64,000 bases of DNA from Taeniopygia guttata (lineage: Eukaryota > Chordata > Aves > Passeriformes > Estrildidae), in contig NC_133026.1 in NCBI RefSeq assembly GCF_048771995.1, forward strand, positions 122,906,501 through 122,970,500, read 5' to 3'. Positions 12,785 to 26,052 of this stretch are shown piece by piece. The notes under the pieces are model-generated. The model was not told the origin of the DNA and ran no database searches. It was given only the letters and a program-made list of their open reading frames with translations. A program made the position numbers and the translations under genes. Each line of letters opens with the position of its first letter. Position 1 is the first letter of the stretch.

Positions 12785-15700
12785 GAAAAAGTGATAAAAA
12801 CATTAATTAGAAAAATGGTAACCCAAATGTCCTGGCCTTCTTTGCTTTGATGTCTAAGTCACCATGGTCTCCCTGGCTTTCTGAAATGAGGCAGCAGATG
12901 ATGCATTTTCCAAAGCTCTTAGATTGCTTTGGAATGTGGATGAAATCCAACCTTTATCAGTGACCAGACTGGGTAAACCCCAAGAGTCTTTCCTTGTATA
13001 AGGTTTTTTATCTTCTGGCCCCGTCCCAGAGCATTTAAGAATTTAGATAGTCCTCCAGATGTTACAGTATCAGTAAAAGGCTTTGCCAGCTGGACTGAAA
13101 CAAAAATACTCCAAACCTTTCCTGGGAGAGTGAAATATGCCTCTCTCTAGGTGGCTTGCTACTTTGTACTTAAAAGCCTGTCACCTCTGCTTTGATAGCC
13201 ACTCATAGAAATAATGAATAGTCAGAAGTACTTAAAATACCTCTGATTATACCTTCTGATTGCCTTGCAATTAATAGCTAATCTGAGACAGTATGAGACA
13301 CCTCATGTTTCCAATGCTTCCCCATGTATTAGTGAGTGGCTAGACTTCCTTAGGATAAAAAAACATCCTAAACATTGCCAGCACTCACCAAAACAATAAA
13401 ATACACCCAGACCTTTATTTCTAATATTAGGCAGCTACCAGGCGGGTCTGGACCCCATTTGTGGTAATTCACCAGGCCAGATTGAAACCATAGGGCTGCA
13501 CTGTTTTAACACAAACTTCTACAACCTCCCTGCTGTTGCACTTCTTGCGGAGATGGAGGCAGATTCAGGCTGGATCAGGGCTTGTGGTGGTTAGGGCAGG
13601 CACAGCCCATACGACCCATTCAACCCAGTGTGACTGGCAGCTGGCAAAACATCAGTCCCTGCCTCAGTGATGCTGCAACAGGGCCAGGCTTCAGGTCCCA
13701 CAGCCTTGCCCAGCCACAGAAATTGTTTTTTGAAAGAACTGTTGGTATTCATCAGCAACAGGAATCTTGATTACTTAAGATATTTTTCTGGAACAGAAAA
13801 TTCCACCTCTGATCTCCTTTAATCAACCAACAAAGTCTTACAGTGTGTATATCTGTATATAAATTACTGTGGTCAGTTGATTTTTCTGTAAGGATTTTCT
13901 AGATTCAGCTGATTTTAGATAACCATTTCCGATATAGTTCTTCTGCTCTGCTTAATCTTTTTGAACTTTCCCCCTCCTGTGTGATGGAAACAAGTCCACA
14001 AGTAAGGACAAGTATTGCTTTATGCCTGCTACATCCCGTGCTGTAACTGTGACAGGTTGCAGCTTCATCAAATTCCTCCCACAGCAGCTACTTCTGCTCA
14101 GCCTCCAGCAGGGATCCAGACCAACCTGCAGGTACCTTCACACATGAATAAACTTCCACCAGAGGCTGCTGCTTTAATGAACTCTATGTGCAATTCAGAC
14201 AAATTCTGGTCTACCATCATTTTTATCCACTTAAATATGTTTTGGCCTGTCAAATGAGCAGAAAAAGGAAGCCATTACTTCTGTAAATGTAACAAGAAAA
14301 GTGTCAGTTCCATTATTTACACCTGAGTTGGGCAAGGTAGAGAATAATGCATGGTAGAGACCAATTCAGCATGGAATGGACTAAACAACCCACTGAACTC
14401 CATTTCATCAGCAATTTACTGACTTTCATTTCATTTTCCTGCATCAATAAGTTTGGTTATTAAGGCACAGACCCCTGCCATGCCTCTGGAGGTCCTCAAC
14501 ACTGCTTTATACAGCAATTTCACTTCCCCAGCACTGAAAGAATCCTATTTTCTTCATGTTGAGGATATGTCCCATCTAACTTAAAACATCTGTGCCCAAT
14601 AGTTTAAACATTGCCAAAAGGCCCCGCTCCGCAGCTCCGTCTTCAACTCCCTATGGTAACATGCTAAGAGGACACGCCTCTCAAAGGAGTTCTAAAGGCC
14701 AAGAATATAGTTTTCATATAAGTAATTTTCAAAGTCCAAACTTCAATAGGATTTCGCTAAATCACTGCCCAACTTTTTGAAAATTCAGTGCTTGTCTTTT
14801 TTTTTGTTACTTTATGGGGTTATAGAAAAAGTCTTAAAGCTATACATGGTCCAAAGGAGAAATTTAATCTTGCAGAGTGTAATTTCTGTTAATTGCTAAA
14901 GCCAAAAGTAAGTCTGTCAAAGGCTAATAATTCCCCAGCATCTTCTGAGACATAAATATACATTATCAAATAAGATTACACATTACATTTGTCCTTTGGA
15001 GGGCATTCTATGAATAAGGAGTATGCTCTGAGTAACACTGAGGGTCGGACCTACTCTGGTGTATATTTCCGTATTTGCACTTAAGCTAATGAAAATGCAT
15101 GAGGTACACCACTTGCAGACATTAATCTTTGTCTTTAAATGTTTATTGTAAAGGCCTGAACTGACCCAAATCTTTTCAAATGGATCTACATGGCTTTTCA
15201 TAGGTTTCACACATAGCTTACAACTATTTTCTGTGTTCTCCTGGCCTATATATCTTACTCATTTGATAAAGAAGTAGAGTGACCCAAAGGGAATGGTTGC
15301 TGCCCACTGTCCCACAGACTTCACTCATAGGAATTGTTTCCTTTCTGACTTCTCTTTTCCTAGGTCTAGTGATGTAAGTATATTTAAATAAGGAGTTCTG
15401 GAAACCAAACTAATCAGCTGTATGCAAACTAATTAATTTTAGGGGTATTATCAAACTGCCACTCAATAAGAATTAAAAAAAAGAATTTGAAATAACTATG
15501 AATAACTAATACCCAGTCACGTCTGGTTAATTCAAAAGAACTAATATTATCAGCTAATAATCAAAAAAATATTAGCAGGTCTATTGTATCATACTAAAGC
15601 TTGTACTTAGGCCTTCACTAAAGGTGACTTTTGGCATGGATTCCCTGAAAGCTTTCCAGGTCGGTGATTTTATTGACATGGTTTTGGAAACCAGAATTGA

Positions 15701-16989
15701 AAAGACAGTTGGACTTGAAGATCCATGGATGTAAGACATGAAATATGAGATGAATTTTTAAAGAATCAACCAGCTTGGATGAGAGAGATGTGAGTACACT
15801 TAAAGAAGAAAATCCAAAATATAATGAGAGAATATAATGTAACAAGAAGGGAAATGTCCTTGTTAATGTTTGGGCTGGTAAAAGAAAATACGGGTTGCCT
15901 ACCAAGAAAGACAGAAAGACCATAGAACAGAGAACCCCAAAAGCTCTCCAGCAAACCTTCAGCCTCAAATCAGAACCCAGTCATTACATGCAGTCATTTA
16001 AAACATGGTCAAGAGGTGGGAATACACCAAGAGGAAAATAGAGAATATACTTTGTCTTATCTCTCATTACTTTGTTTAAACCCGTGAAAAGAAATGTGTA
16101 TTTGAATGTCTAAACTTGATCTTAAGCATGCACCAGTGGGTTGACAAATGGTATTAAATATGAGATTAGAAGAATTCCTGTCCCCAGTCTGAAAGGTTGC
16201 ATAAGTCTGAGCTGTTGGACTGATGTAACAAAATGTGCAAAATTACCCATAAGATTAACTCTCCCCTGTGCAGTGGTGACTTCAGCAGGACAAAGAGGTA
16301 TAAGGAAGCTAACTTCTGCATATCTTCTGGGACTCAGAAAAGGCTGCACTGTCACTTGTGCCTTGAAATTAAACTCCAAACCAGTTATTCACCAGAATCA
16401 GCAGCTCTATTCTCCCTATCATTGTAATTGTGCGCTCTGCTCACATACACAGAAGATTTCTCATCAGTATATTATTTCTCAGAATATTTGCCACAAGAAA
16501 GGACAGATTGCTATAAGTGGCACTTATTCTAACAATAAAAGCCTCTAATTCTTACATATCTCAGAATTTCCAGTGTTTGATAGTTTTGACTCTCTGACTT
16601 CCCAGTACATTCTAAGCAGTTCTTTCATCAATCCCACTTTCTGCAATCTTTAAAAATCAAATATTGCTAGTGGGGACAATCTTAAAATGCAGAGTGTTTA
16701 TTTAAAAAGCAGTCTTACATCTATAGGACAGAGATATCCAGGTTCCTTCAATCATACCCATTTTCATAAAACCTCAAAGGGTGTCTGAAGAAATAATGTA
16801 ATAAAAAGTTTCCAATAATGCAGGAAACAATTTTCCACCTCTTCTGAGAATCCAGTTACTAAACTAGGAAGGGTAAAACAAAGATCTATAGGATTGAAAG
16901 ATGAGCATCATGCAAAGAAGGAGTAATCAAAAATACGTGTATTCAGCAGAACAAAGACAAATTTCATACCCTTCATAATCTAGGGGAAA

Positions 16990-17340
16990 TTAATTCAAAA
17001 TTCAAATTGGATTATGCATAAGTATGGGTATTCATCTCTGTGAGACCAGCCATGCCTCTCTCGTCTACTCCGCATCTGATTTTTCCTCTCTGGGATTCTA
17101 TTTATTCATTACATGCATCGGCTGAACCATACATTGAGAACCTTGATAAATGCCAGCGATTGCTATCCAGTTAGTTACCTCTGTGTTGGTTAACTGTAAA
17201 ACCGTGCAAGCCCCAAACCTTTTGGCTGAGCAGTTGTGTGGCTCCTCAGATTGGCTGGGTATCTTTCAGTATCATAAAAGGGAAACTTTTTGAGTTTGAT
17301 GTGCATTTCACTGTGAGCACATGCAAATCTGTCCTAGAAA
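16990..17340. promoter_or_regulatory. Possible conserved non-coding element
   Basis: This block stands out from its AT-rich surroundings by its mixed composition, several retained CpG dinucleotides, and clustered homeodomain/POU-like motifs. Examples are ATTATGCATAAG near 17010 and the octamer ATGCAAAT at 17321-17328. It has no open frame. Calling it regulatory is inference from composition and motifs alone, in a gene-poor interval of the kind that often holds distal enhancers. Confidence 0.2.
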
Positions 17341-19608
17341 GCAACAACAAAACAAATGGATGAGGTAGAATCTTTTCAGTTGGGAGTTTTTTCATTTCTT
17401 TTTGGTATAATCTTAGCAAAATTATGTCCAGGTCCTGAGAGCAGGTAAAGGCGTACTGAAGTCAGAAAGGAGGCAGATCTGAGTGAGTAGAAGTGGTGAG
17501 TCTGTTTTCAATAGCAGAACTAGGCATGGACAGCACTAGAGCAACCTGAACAGATGCATCCATCACCTCAGGGAGCTGCCTAAACCTCACCAGCAGCAGC
17601 TGAAGCAGTAGTCCACCTGCCTGATCGAACAGTACAAGAAGAAAAACATTTAAACAGTTTGTCTGACATGATACAAGACAACTGATAAACTCAGCAAGCT
17701 AAAAAGGTCAGATTTTTCTAATTGACAGATCTCTGTTGAAGCACATCCTTTGTTTAACAGGAGAAGAAACTCAGTCCAAAGCTAAGAACTCTTATCTCTG
17801 TCTCAAATACTCAGGAATGCAACTGAAGATTTTAAAGGAACAGCTTTGAAGAATTCTATATTCTTATAAATACTATTTGCAGTTGCCTTTAGCCTTTGAC
17901 AAAGTGTCAGCAATAGCAAATATACTTCCTTCTTCACTAACCTATCTGTACAGAGATCATACCTGTATTACCATGTTCAGCCTTCCAGTCACCAGCAATT
18001 TTTGCTTCCTCAGTCTATAGCAGAATGATTGCAATAGCAAGAAGTAAATGAGACAGAATAGTCAAAGAAAAAGCCAAAATGTGTGAAAACCATGTTAAGC
18101 ATAACAGTTAAAGAAATACTTTGCTCAATGTATATGAAGAAACCTCTTTGTGATTTCCTAAAGATCTAAAAATCTTTAACTCCACTTTATACTAGACAGT
18201 AGAGTATGAGAATGACAGTTTTTATCTGTGATCCTGCCTTCTCTTTGTCAACTGAAACAAGCTGAGATTTAATCCCTCTCTTACTCCTTTTTCTCAGATG
18301 TTGTTTATTGGGTTGAAATTATGTGAAAACCAACACAAATGTGAACTTTATCTCCCTTTCATTAGAAGTGCCAGCAAATTACTCCATCTTAGTGTCCACA
18401 GTTCTGAGCCAGTAAGTAGTAAATCTCCCTTTCTACTGAAATCACATTTTAGTAGAAACCTTGCAACTCCTGAGGAATGTAAGTTATGAGAAAATTCAAA
18501 TCTGTGACAAGAGAAGGTATCTGAGAGCTCCTGTATGGCTGTCACAGGGAATCAGTAATGGTGTATTGATCTAAATCAAGTGCTGCAGGAGATCTGTGGA
18601 TGTGTTCCCAGTAGCTGATGCTCTCATTGTAGCAAATTTTGCTTTCTGGGAAACTAGAGGATATTAGATCTGAATTTGTATTTGCTAGTTTGGAAGTGAC
18701 TGGAAAGTAAGCTCTACTCCTTATCATGTTTTCAAATGCAGTCCAGGTTCATCCCAGGCTCACTTGAAATGTAATTAGGATTTTGGTAACATTAAGTTTC
18801 TGCCACAGGCAGTGCTTAGAGAGTGGTGTAGAATTAGCCTTTGCAAGTGCATTTTTCTTGTTGTGGTTAGAAAGGGATGACTGTATTACTAAAATTAATA
18901 TCCCAGAAACCAAAGTTAGACAATGCAAGTGTGTCCTCTGGTTTCGCAGCAGCCACAAGTATTTGACTGAATCACTAGCAGCATTCCTGATGACAATACT
19001 CCTAGCACTGCACAGCCTGACTGGCTCAAGGCTCTGTTTCCAGTTAAAACTCAGGATTTCACACAAATCCTGTGAAACCCTTCTCTAAACTTTCCTGTCA
19101 CCATCTACAAAGGGACACTGGCCTTTGTATTTTTGATAGAGGCCCTGCCTCATCTGACAGAGTAGGTGTGCCATGCATGGAGAAAAAGTGTGGGTTTAGT
19201 CCCCAAAGAAAGACTAATTTATAGAAGGAAAGATGTCAGGAAAGCCTGAGTTGGATTTCAGTTTAGGTACAGAAAATAAAGTTCTGTGTAGTACCAAACA
19301 TCCCTTTATAACACTCATGTCTTCACTGCCTAATTCCAAGTTCAGGACCTATGCAGGGAATTCCCTTTCTCCTTTTCTCTTCCAGCAGAAGAGCTGATAC
19401 CAGCATGTAAGCTTTATTCTTCCCAGGAGCCCTTATCAGAGATGCTTTCCCTGCTAAATCCCCGGGAAATCCAAGAGCAATTCAATTTGTGAAAGCAAAT
19501 GGGGTCACTATCAGCTGCAACTTGATGGGATTGTTTGACAGGGCATTGGGAACACTTGTGTACCCCAAAGCATCACACAGTTCAGATTTTCTAGAGGACA
19601 GTGAACTT

Positions 19609-19989
19609 TGTCCTGGTTCTAGCCAGGATGCACTAATTTTTGTAAACACAGAGGTTATTCTGTACCACCTCACCTCATTTTCTGGGGGCAGGAGAAGGAG
19701 TCCCTTCCATGTCGGGGTAGTGTGGTGGTAGTTTGTATATTGCCAGTTTCCCCATGGTGAGCCCTCCATGTGTGAATTGTTGGCCTTTCTCATACAGCCT
19801 TTTATTAATATTGTTGCTTTTATGTTAATTGCATATATCATTGTTGTGTCCACTAAATTTTTCTTCTCTCAACTCATGACTTTACCTTTTGTACCTCCAA
19901 TTCAGCTCTCCAGCTCTCCACAAGGGGAGAGGAAGGGGGCAGGGGGAGTGAGCAAGCACCACATGGTTCAGAGTGTTACAGTGGGAACA
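19609..19989 (+). mobile_element. Solo ERV LTR (ERVL-like family)
   Basis: The segment opens with TGTCCTGGTTCTAGCCAGGA, close to the start of a very common avian LTR (TGTCCTGGTTTCAGCTGGGA). Its second half follows the same order as that family: a CCTTTTATTA-type stretch, a T-rich strip ending in TCTCAACTCATGAC, then a GGGAGTGAGCAAGC-like segment and a terminal AACA. At about 380 bases it is shorter than I remember for the family, so it probably has internal deletions. Flanking target duplications are not clear. No ERV internal genes adjoin it, so it is a solo LTR. The class assignment is from memory. Confidence 0.7.
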
Positions 19990-22900
19990 CCTTTCCTAAA
20001 TCACAATAAATACTTACCTTCAATATTTCACAGATGGTTGAAAGGCTCTTCCTCATTAATGAATTCAGACTCCACAACATTTTGTCTTGACATAAGGATA
20101 ACATTTAAAGATTCAAAGACAGTAAGTAGCAAAAGAGGTTGTCTGAAATAATTTATGTGAGTAATGTTCTTTAATGGAGTTCAAGGTCCTTTGAGTATAG
20201 GTCTGATAAATACAAAACTCATGCATAAGACTACAAACATTTTTAAAGTATCAACTTAAGCAATACTGAGAGTCTGATACAAATATAAATGTGAAAAATA
20301 AATAATATCAGATTTAAGATCTTGGTTCTGTTCCTTTCTGGCATCCACATTCAGTTATGCTATGGTTTATCACTGGGAATTTAAAACCAAAAATTCTGAT
20401 AACCTCTATGAGAACAGAGAAGAATTTAAGATTCTAGCTATACTTATGACTTTCATAATTTTTCAGTAGATAAACCAATACTCATGCTTTCTTTAATTGC
20501 AGTTTTCAGGTTCTAACACACTGTCTTTTTTCAAAGCTTCCCTCTTGTTACAGAGATTACAGCCATCTGTCAGCCTCTGCTAGGAGGATGAATTACTCTC
20601 CATGAGGATGATGAAGAGCAGTGGCCAGCACATGGTTGTTAATAACAAGGCTGTAGCACTTTAAGAGGGGGAGAAACCTTCTTTTAACAGCTCTTTGTAA
20701 AGAAATATCCAGAAACAGGCATCTCTGAAATGTCCAATATAACAAATTGAAAGGGAGTCTTAAAATGCACTGGGTAAATGCTGCTGATACACACATTTTA
20801 AGGGAGGAAAGTTGTTAACAATAGGTAGAGCATTTTAGAGAACATGGATGGACTTTGCTTACTGGGCAGCACAAAGTCTAATGAAAAAAGATCCAAAGTT
20901 CTTGTAGTTGTGGCATGAAAAGACAGAACACAATAACCTTGATTTGTTCAGTTTGTTTCTTTTTATACCAGTCAGAACAGGTAGTTCTACCTGTAGAAAT
21001 GAGGGCCAGACCCCTCCAGCACTTTCAGCCATTACTGTGAGCAAAGAAAGGGGTTATTATTCTTAATAAATTGTTGGAAAATTTTTCAAAGTCAAAACCA
21101 GATCAAAAGTATCTGTAAATCATCTCTCTTATCCTCATGTTAACCTGGTAGCATTGAAGACAGAAGAACGATGATCTCTACCTGTTCCCCAAGCTACCCA
21201 GGGAGATACTGTGCTGTCAGAGAAGCATGCTAACTAAAAATTAGTAAGTAAAAAGAAAAATTTTCTCAAGAATTTTCCTAGACTATTAGAACCAGTGAGA
21301 AATGTTTCTTCAGAGAAATACTCTAACAAGGAAAACCACTTATGCAAAAGCATCAGAATTTTCTAGGGGAAATGTCATTTAATGCTAGGCAAAAGACATG
21401 CAATTTTCTGTCAGGAGAATAAAACTTGGTTTTGTGATTGCCCACCTGGAGGGACTCTATCCATAAACTCACTACTCACTAGAAGAAACCAAATAAGTGA
21501 AAGCAACCCCTCCTGAAGCTGCTGCCTTCTGCAAATATTGTTTTCTCCCACCCAGATATTGATTAAGGTCCTAGGTTTTCTTCCACATTTCCCTACTTTT
21601 TTAACAGTTTGAGGTTTTTAAAATTCTTATTATTTTTGTTTCAAATAAAAGTTTTCTAGACAAACAGGTTTTTGTAAAATCTTAAAATCCATGCTGAGTC
21701 AGTACAGCAATATCTTGCGGGAGAACGAATTTAGGAAAGGATCTGCTATTACAGAAATCATGGCAAATTAGTTTTTACTGAATGCCTTCCAGGGTCTGCT
21801 CAAAAGCCTCTGGTTACTGGGTAATTCACAGATGATATTATTTCCACCCACATGGATTTGCACCAATGTGAAAGGTTAATTTTCATATAAATTACACAGG
21901 AAATGGAATGTCACCCCCAGAGCTAAGGAAGAGGTAAGTAAAAGAAAATGCAGATGAATGGAATCACCCAAGAGAAAATAAAGAGCAGAATTGAAGTAGG
22001 ATGTTTTAGTTTGTAAAAATGCTGTAGAGATCACAAGACTTATCTCTCCCTTGCAGAATTTCTCTTCTACACCAACATCAAGGTCCAGATTTCAGTCCCC
22101 ATAATTTACCTGTTTCCAGGAGGAAAGTAAAATTTCCTGAGCATATTTTGATTCCTTTGTACATATTTGTGAATGGGTTGATACATAACTTACGAAAGTG
22201 TAGTGGAATGTAGCACATTTTCTGTTCCTTCTACAGCAAAATGATGACATGATTGTTGTAAAATCATCATGTCTGTGACCTTAAATACTTAGCTTTTGAA
22301 GTGAAATTCAAAGAGGAGGAAAGTAGGTTGTGGTACTTATATTTTCAACTTGGTACATCCAGAACAGAAATGTAACCCAGCACAGTCTGCAGAAAATGTC
22401 ATTCCTTCCTTTAAGAGGGAAAATCTTTACTTTCAAAATCCTGAAACTTAGTGTTTTGAATGTAGAAAGACATAATTATAATGAGAGTCGCAGACACCAG
22501 TATATTTGCAATCAAAGCTACCTATGAATAAAGAACTGAGATAAATGGCAAAGTGAGAGCAGTGCGAGGATGGAGGAAGAACTGGGAGTAAGGGAATTAC
22601 GCAGTGAATAGCAAACATCTGCAAGAAAACTGCTGATTTGTGCCTGAGCAACTTCTAGTACTGAGCCAGATGGTTCATTAGCAAAAAAGCATGGGTAGAT
22701 GCCAAAGCAGCTTTAACTCTGCAGTGACCAGCACCTGTACCTATTGCTCCCAGGAGCATTACAGAGACATGCCATATCCTTTTGTTAACATTAAGGCTGG
22801 CAATATTGAATCATGGGCATCCACTGCAAGCTCTAACCTGTAAATAGCCCCCCAAACATGCACAGAGTCTAGGAGATAAGGCAGCAGATTATTTTTAAAG

Positions 22901-24970
22901 GTATAATAGATGTGTTGCTTTGTAGCAGCATGTTATTGCCCTTTGATTTACTCGTCATTTTATGACCTCTTCTCACCATCCACCAAGTTTAAGGGAAAAC
23001 GTTTGCTTAATGTCCAATTTGTTCCATTTTCATTTCTCAAGGCACTAGACATTCTCTTTTCATCTACACTTTTACCTTTCTCTCAGACACTAATATCAGC
23101 TATGACAAATGCTTGGTTATTCTTGTGCTCAAGGCAGAGACTTATTTTTCCTTTGTAAATATAATACACACTGAGACCAAATTTTCAGTTGCTCTTTCCT
23201 GTCATCTTAGTCACAACTATGGGTGAAGGAGTTTGTTTGAAAATTATGCCCCCCCCCAGGCTCATGCAAATTCTCTGTGACAATATTTGGGCATCTAATT
23301 TAGAGTAAACATAGAGTGGACAGAGAGACTGTTGCCCCCTTTCACCTCAAAAACATCAGCACTGTAGATTTCTCATTAAAGGAGGTTCTGAGAATACCTG
23401 GGTTTGTATCTCTGGGGCCATCTCTATGGAAATCAGGTGATATTTCATGCCACTCCCACCAAATGTGTAAAATAAATCTTTATTTATACCTTTCCAAGGC
23501 CACCTTGCAATGAAAAGGAAAAAAGCTGTGGAGTGAAGGACAACAGCACTAATTTATAATTACAACCCTTTACACAGGATGAGGGGGTACATAAGCATCC
23601 ATCAAAGACAAGTAAGTGCTTAGTAGATACTGAGTCAGGCCTGTAATTTCCCAACCAGCTGGCAAGGACACACTTTCAATGGCTGAATACGCTTTCTCCC
23701 ATGCTGATAGCTTTGTGCTTCAAGCTAATATTATATTTAAAAGTATACTTAGCATTATATCAATATAATGCTATCCCTTCACCTTGCTGGAGAAATCTGT
23801 GCAGAGTATATATAGCTTTGAAAGTCTGGCACCGTCAGCAGCGATGATGTTTTCTATCTTTATTCTGAAAGTGGTGATACCACTTCCAAGAACCTATATA
23901 CAAACCACCTCATATAGCTAGCAAAAAGGAAAAAAAAATGCCTCTCTTCTATCTCCACTTGAAATAAAATCTCCATTGCCTCTGGACATTATTCCATCAT
24001 GTACTTTCTATGCCATTTTCCTAGAAACCCAAACAACAAAACTCAGTTATATACTGCACACACTACTCAGGGATTGATCTCAATCTTTCATCCTAACCAA
24101 ATTCTAAAATCAGAAAAAACATGTAGTTGGTCTTCTGATTGTCCACGAAAAATCACAGTGTCATTTGAATGCATCGTCTTATACTCCTGATGGGGCCAAA
24201 GAAACTGAGTGCTGAAAAACAACTAAAGCCACAGACCAGCTGGCATTATTCTGAACTCCAGGCATTGAAAGGCTAAATTTCCTGTTGCCTTACCTTCACC
24301 CTTCTGGTCAGAGGGATACACTAAGGTCCCGTGACTAAAAAGTGTGAATATAGACATGAAAAATTAGAAGATTCAACACATCATCAAATATGTCTTAGAA
24401 TTGGATTAATATTTACCTGCCAGAAAGTTATCTGTGTTAAAACATCACTACCTGCCTTACCCTCAGGATATGGGATTCCTTTGTCATTTACTATTTTTAT
24501 ATCTCACTCTGCTCTTGTTTTTCACTAGCTGCTTCTTTGGGATCTTACCTTAATTCGAGGAAATTTTGGGGAATTTTATAGAAGTGTCTAGATGTGAGGA
24601 TAGATACTTTTGCTTCATCCTTGAGAGAATACATCCTTAACTTCTGCACCACATAATCTAAAGGTCTACAGTGTTGTGTTGTCCTTTGATTTCCTATTTG
24701 CACTTCCTCTGATAGCTTGTGTGATTAGGCTCAACTTGGGTTTAGAGAAAAGCCTTGCTTTTCTTCCTTCTCAATGCAAAAGTATTTCTTGCACCTGTGG
24801 CCTGTGTTTCAAAGTATTTCAGATGGATCCTTGCCATTTTTCAAACAGCTTGTACTCTAAACTTCCCTGAGATACTTGAACTTGACTGTAATTCTGTTCC
24901 CTGCCTCTTGTCTATACTCTCAAGAAGTTTCCCTTCTTCCTTCTCACCCCAGTCCTACACTGGAAAAAAC
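19990..24970. other. Intergenic DNA, no gene seen
   Basis: Five kilobases of AT-rich sequence between two LTRs. Frames are short and lack domains. A perfect palindrome at 23750-23773 is listed separately. I recognise no RNA gene or further repeat family here. Confidence 0.55.
23750..23773. repeat. Near-perfect palindrome, 11-bp arms, 2-base centre
   Basis: TAGCATTATAT (23750-23760) and ATATAATGCTA (23763-23773) are exact reverse complements separated only by CA. The tiny spacer makes cruciform extrusion possible. It could be a slippage product or the remnant of a small inverted-repeat element; I cannot tell which. Confidence 0.8.
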
Positions 24971-26052
24971 TGTGGTGGTTTGACCCTGGCTGGATGCCAG
25001 ACACCCACCAGAGGTATTCTACTCTGTCACTCTCCTCCACAATGGGACAGGGAGAGATGAAACTTAACAAAAGGTTCATTAATTGAGATAAAGGCAGGGA
25101 GAGATCCCTCGCCAATTACAATGTCATGGGCATTACAGACTTGATTGTGGAAATCAGTTGAAATTATAACCAATCAAAATCAGAGCAAGATAATGAAAAG
25201 TAAAATAAAATCTTTAAAATACCTTCCCTCCCACTCCTTCCTCTTTCCTGTGCCTTGTAGGAGGCAGAGGGAGATGGGGATGGAGTTATGGTCAGTTCAT
25301 GACACACTGTTCCTCAGGGAGAGGAGTCCTTCCCCTGCTCCAGTATGAGGTCCTTCCCATGGGAGATAGCACTGCATGAACTCCTCCAAGTCCTTGCTAT
25401 GGGTTACTGTTCTTCACAAACTGTTCCAGAGGGGCTCCCCTTCCATGGGGTGCAGTTCTTCAAAACCAGGCTGCTCCAGAGCGGGTCCCCCATGGGGTTA
25501 CACATGCTGCTAGGAAACTTGGTGCAGTCTGGGCTCCTGTCTGCACAGGCCTGCAGGTCTGTGCCAGGAGCCTGCTTCAGCATGGGCCTCCCATAGGGCC
25601 ACAGCCTTCCTTCCACTGGCCCAGCATGGATCTCCTCCATTGCTGGTGGATCTCTTTATCCCCACTGACCTCCACGGCTGCAGGGGCACAGCTGCTTCAC
25701 TGTGCTCTGCACCCCAGGCTGCAGGGGAATCTCAGCTTAGGTGCCTGGAGCACGTCCTCCCACTCCCTCTCCACTGACCTTGGTTTCTGCAGAGCTGTTC
25801 CTCTCACATGTTGTAAATCCTCTCTTCTCTGAGCACAGTTATGGTTGTACAATATTTCTTTTTTTTCTTCTTAAATACATTATCACAGAGGCATTACTGT
25901 GATTGCCAACTGGTTTGGCCATGGTCAGTGGTGGGTCTTGGAGCTGACTGGCAGTGGCTTTGCCAGACATTGGGAAGTTTCTGGCAGCTTCTCACAGAAG
26001 CCACTCCTGCATCCCCCTTGCTACCAAAACCTGGCCACAAAAGCCTAATACA
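24971..26052 (-). mobile_element. Solo ERV LTR, full length (about 1.08 kb)
   Basis: The + strand starts TGTGGTGGTTTGACCCTGGC at 24971 and ends TAATACA at 26052, giving TG...CA termini. The order of segments matches an LTR abundant in songbird genomes: the TGACCCTGGCTGGATGCCAG start, the repeated motifs of the type CCATGGGGTGCAGTTCTTC and CTGCTCCAGAGCGGGTCCCC, and the ACAGAAGCCACTCCTGCATC end. The element lies on the minus strand, because there a TATTTAAG TATA-like box (complement of 25867-25880) comes before the AT-rich 3' part in the expected order. Target duplications are eroded (AAAAC left, AACCC right). No internal gag, pol or env remains beside it. All open frames inside are incidental. 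Confidence 0.8.

Larger units (their letters stand above)
4225..19608. other. Intergenic DNA, no gene seen
   Basis: Fifteen kilobases of AT-rich DNA contain only short incidental reading frames. The longest, at 16141-16548, has no domain, start context or splice pattern that suggests a gene. Listed separately are the nested inverted repeats at 6978-7019, the poly-A tract at 12762-12784 and a possibly conserved block at 16990-17340. I recognise no transposon family in the remainder. Confidence 0.55.

Noticed and set aside
16141..16548. 135-codon open frame in the desert
   Set aside because: It has no recognisable family and no supporting exon structure. The opposite strand is also open over part of it. 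Expected by chance in 64 kb.
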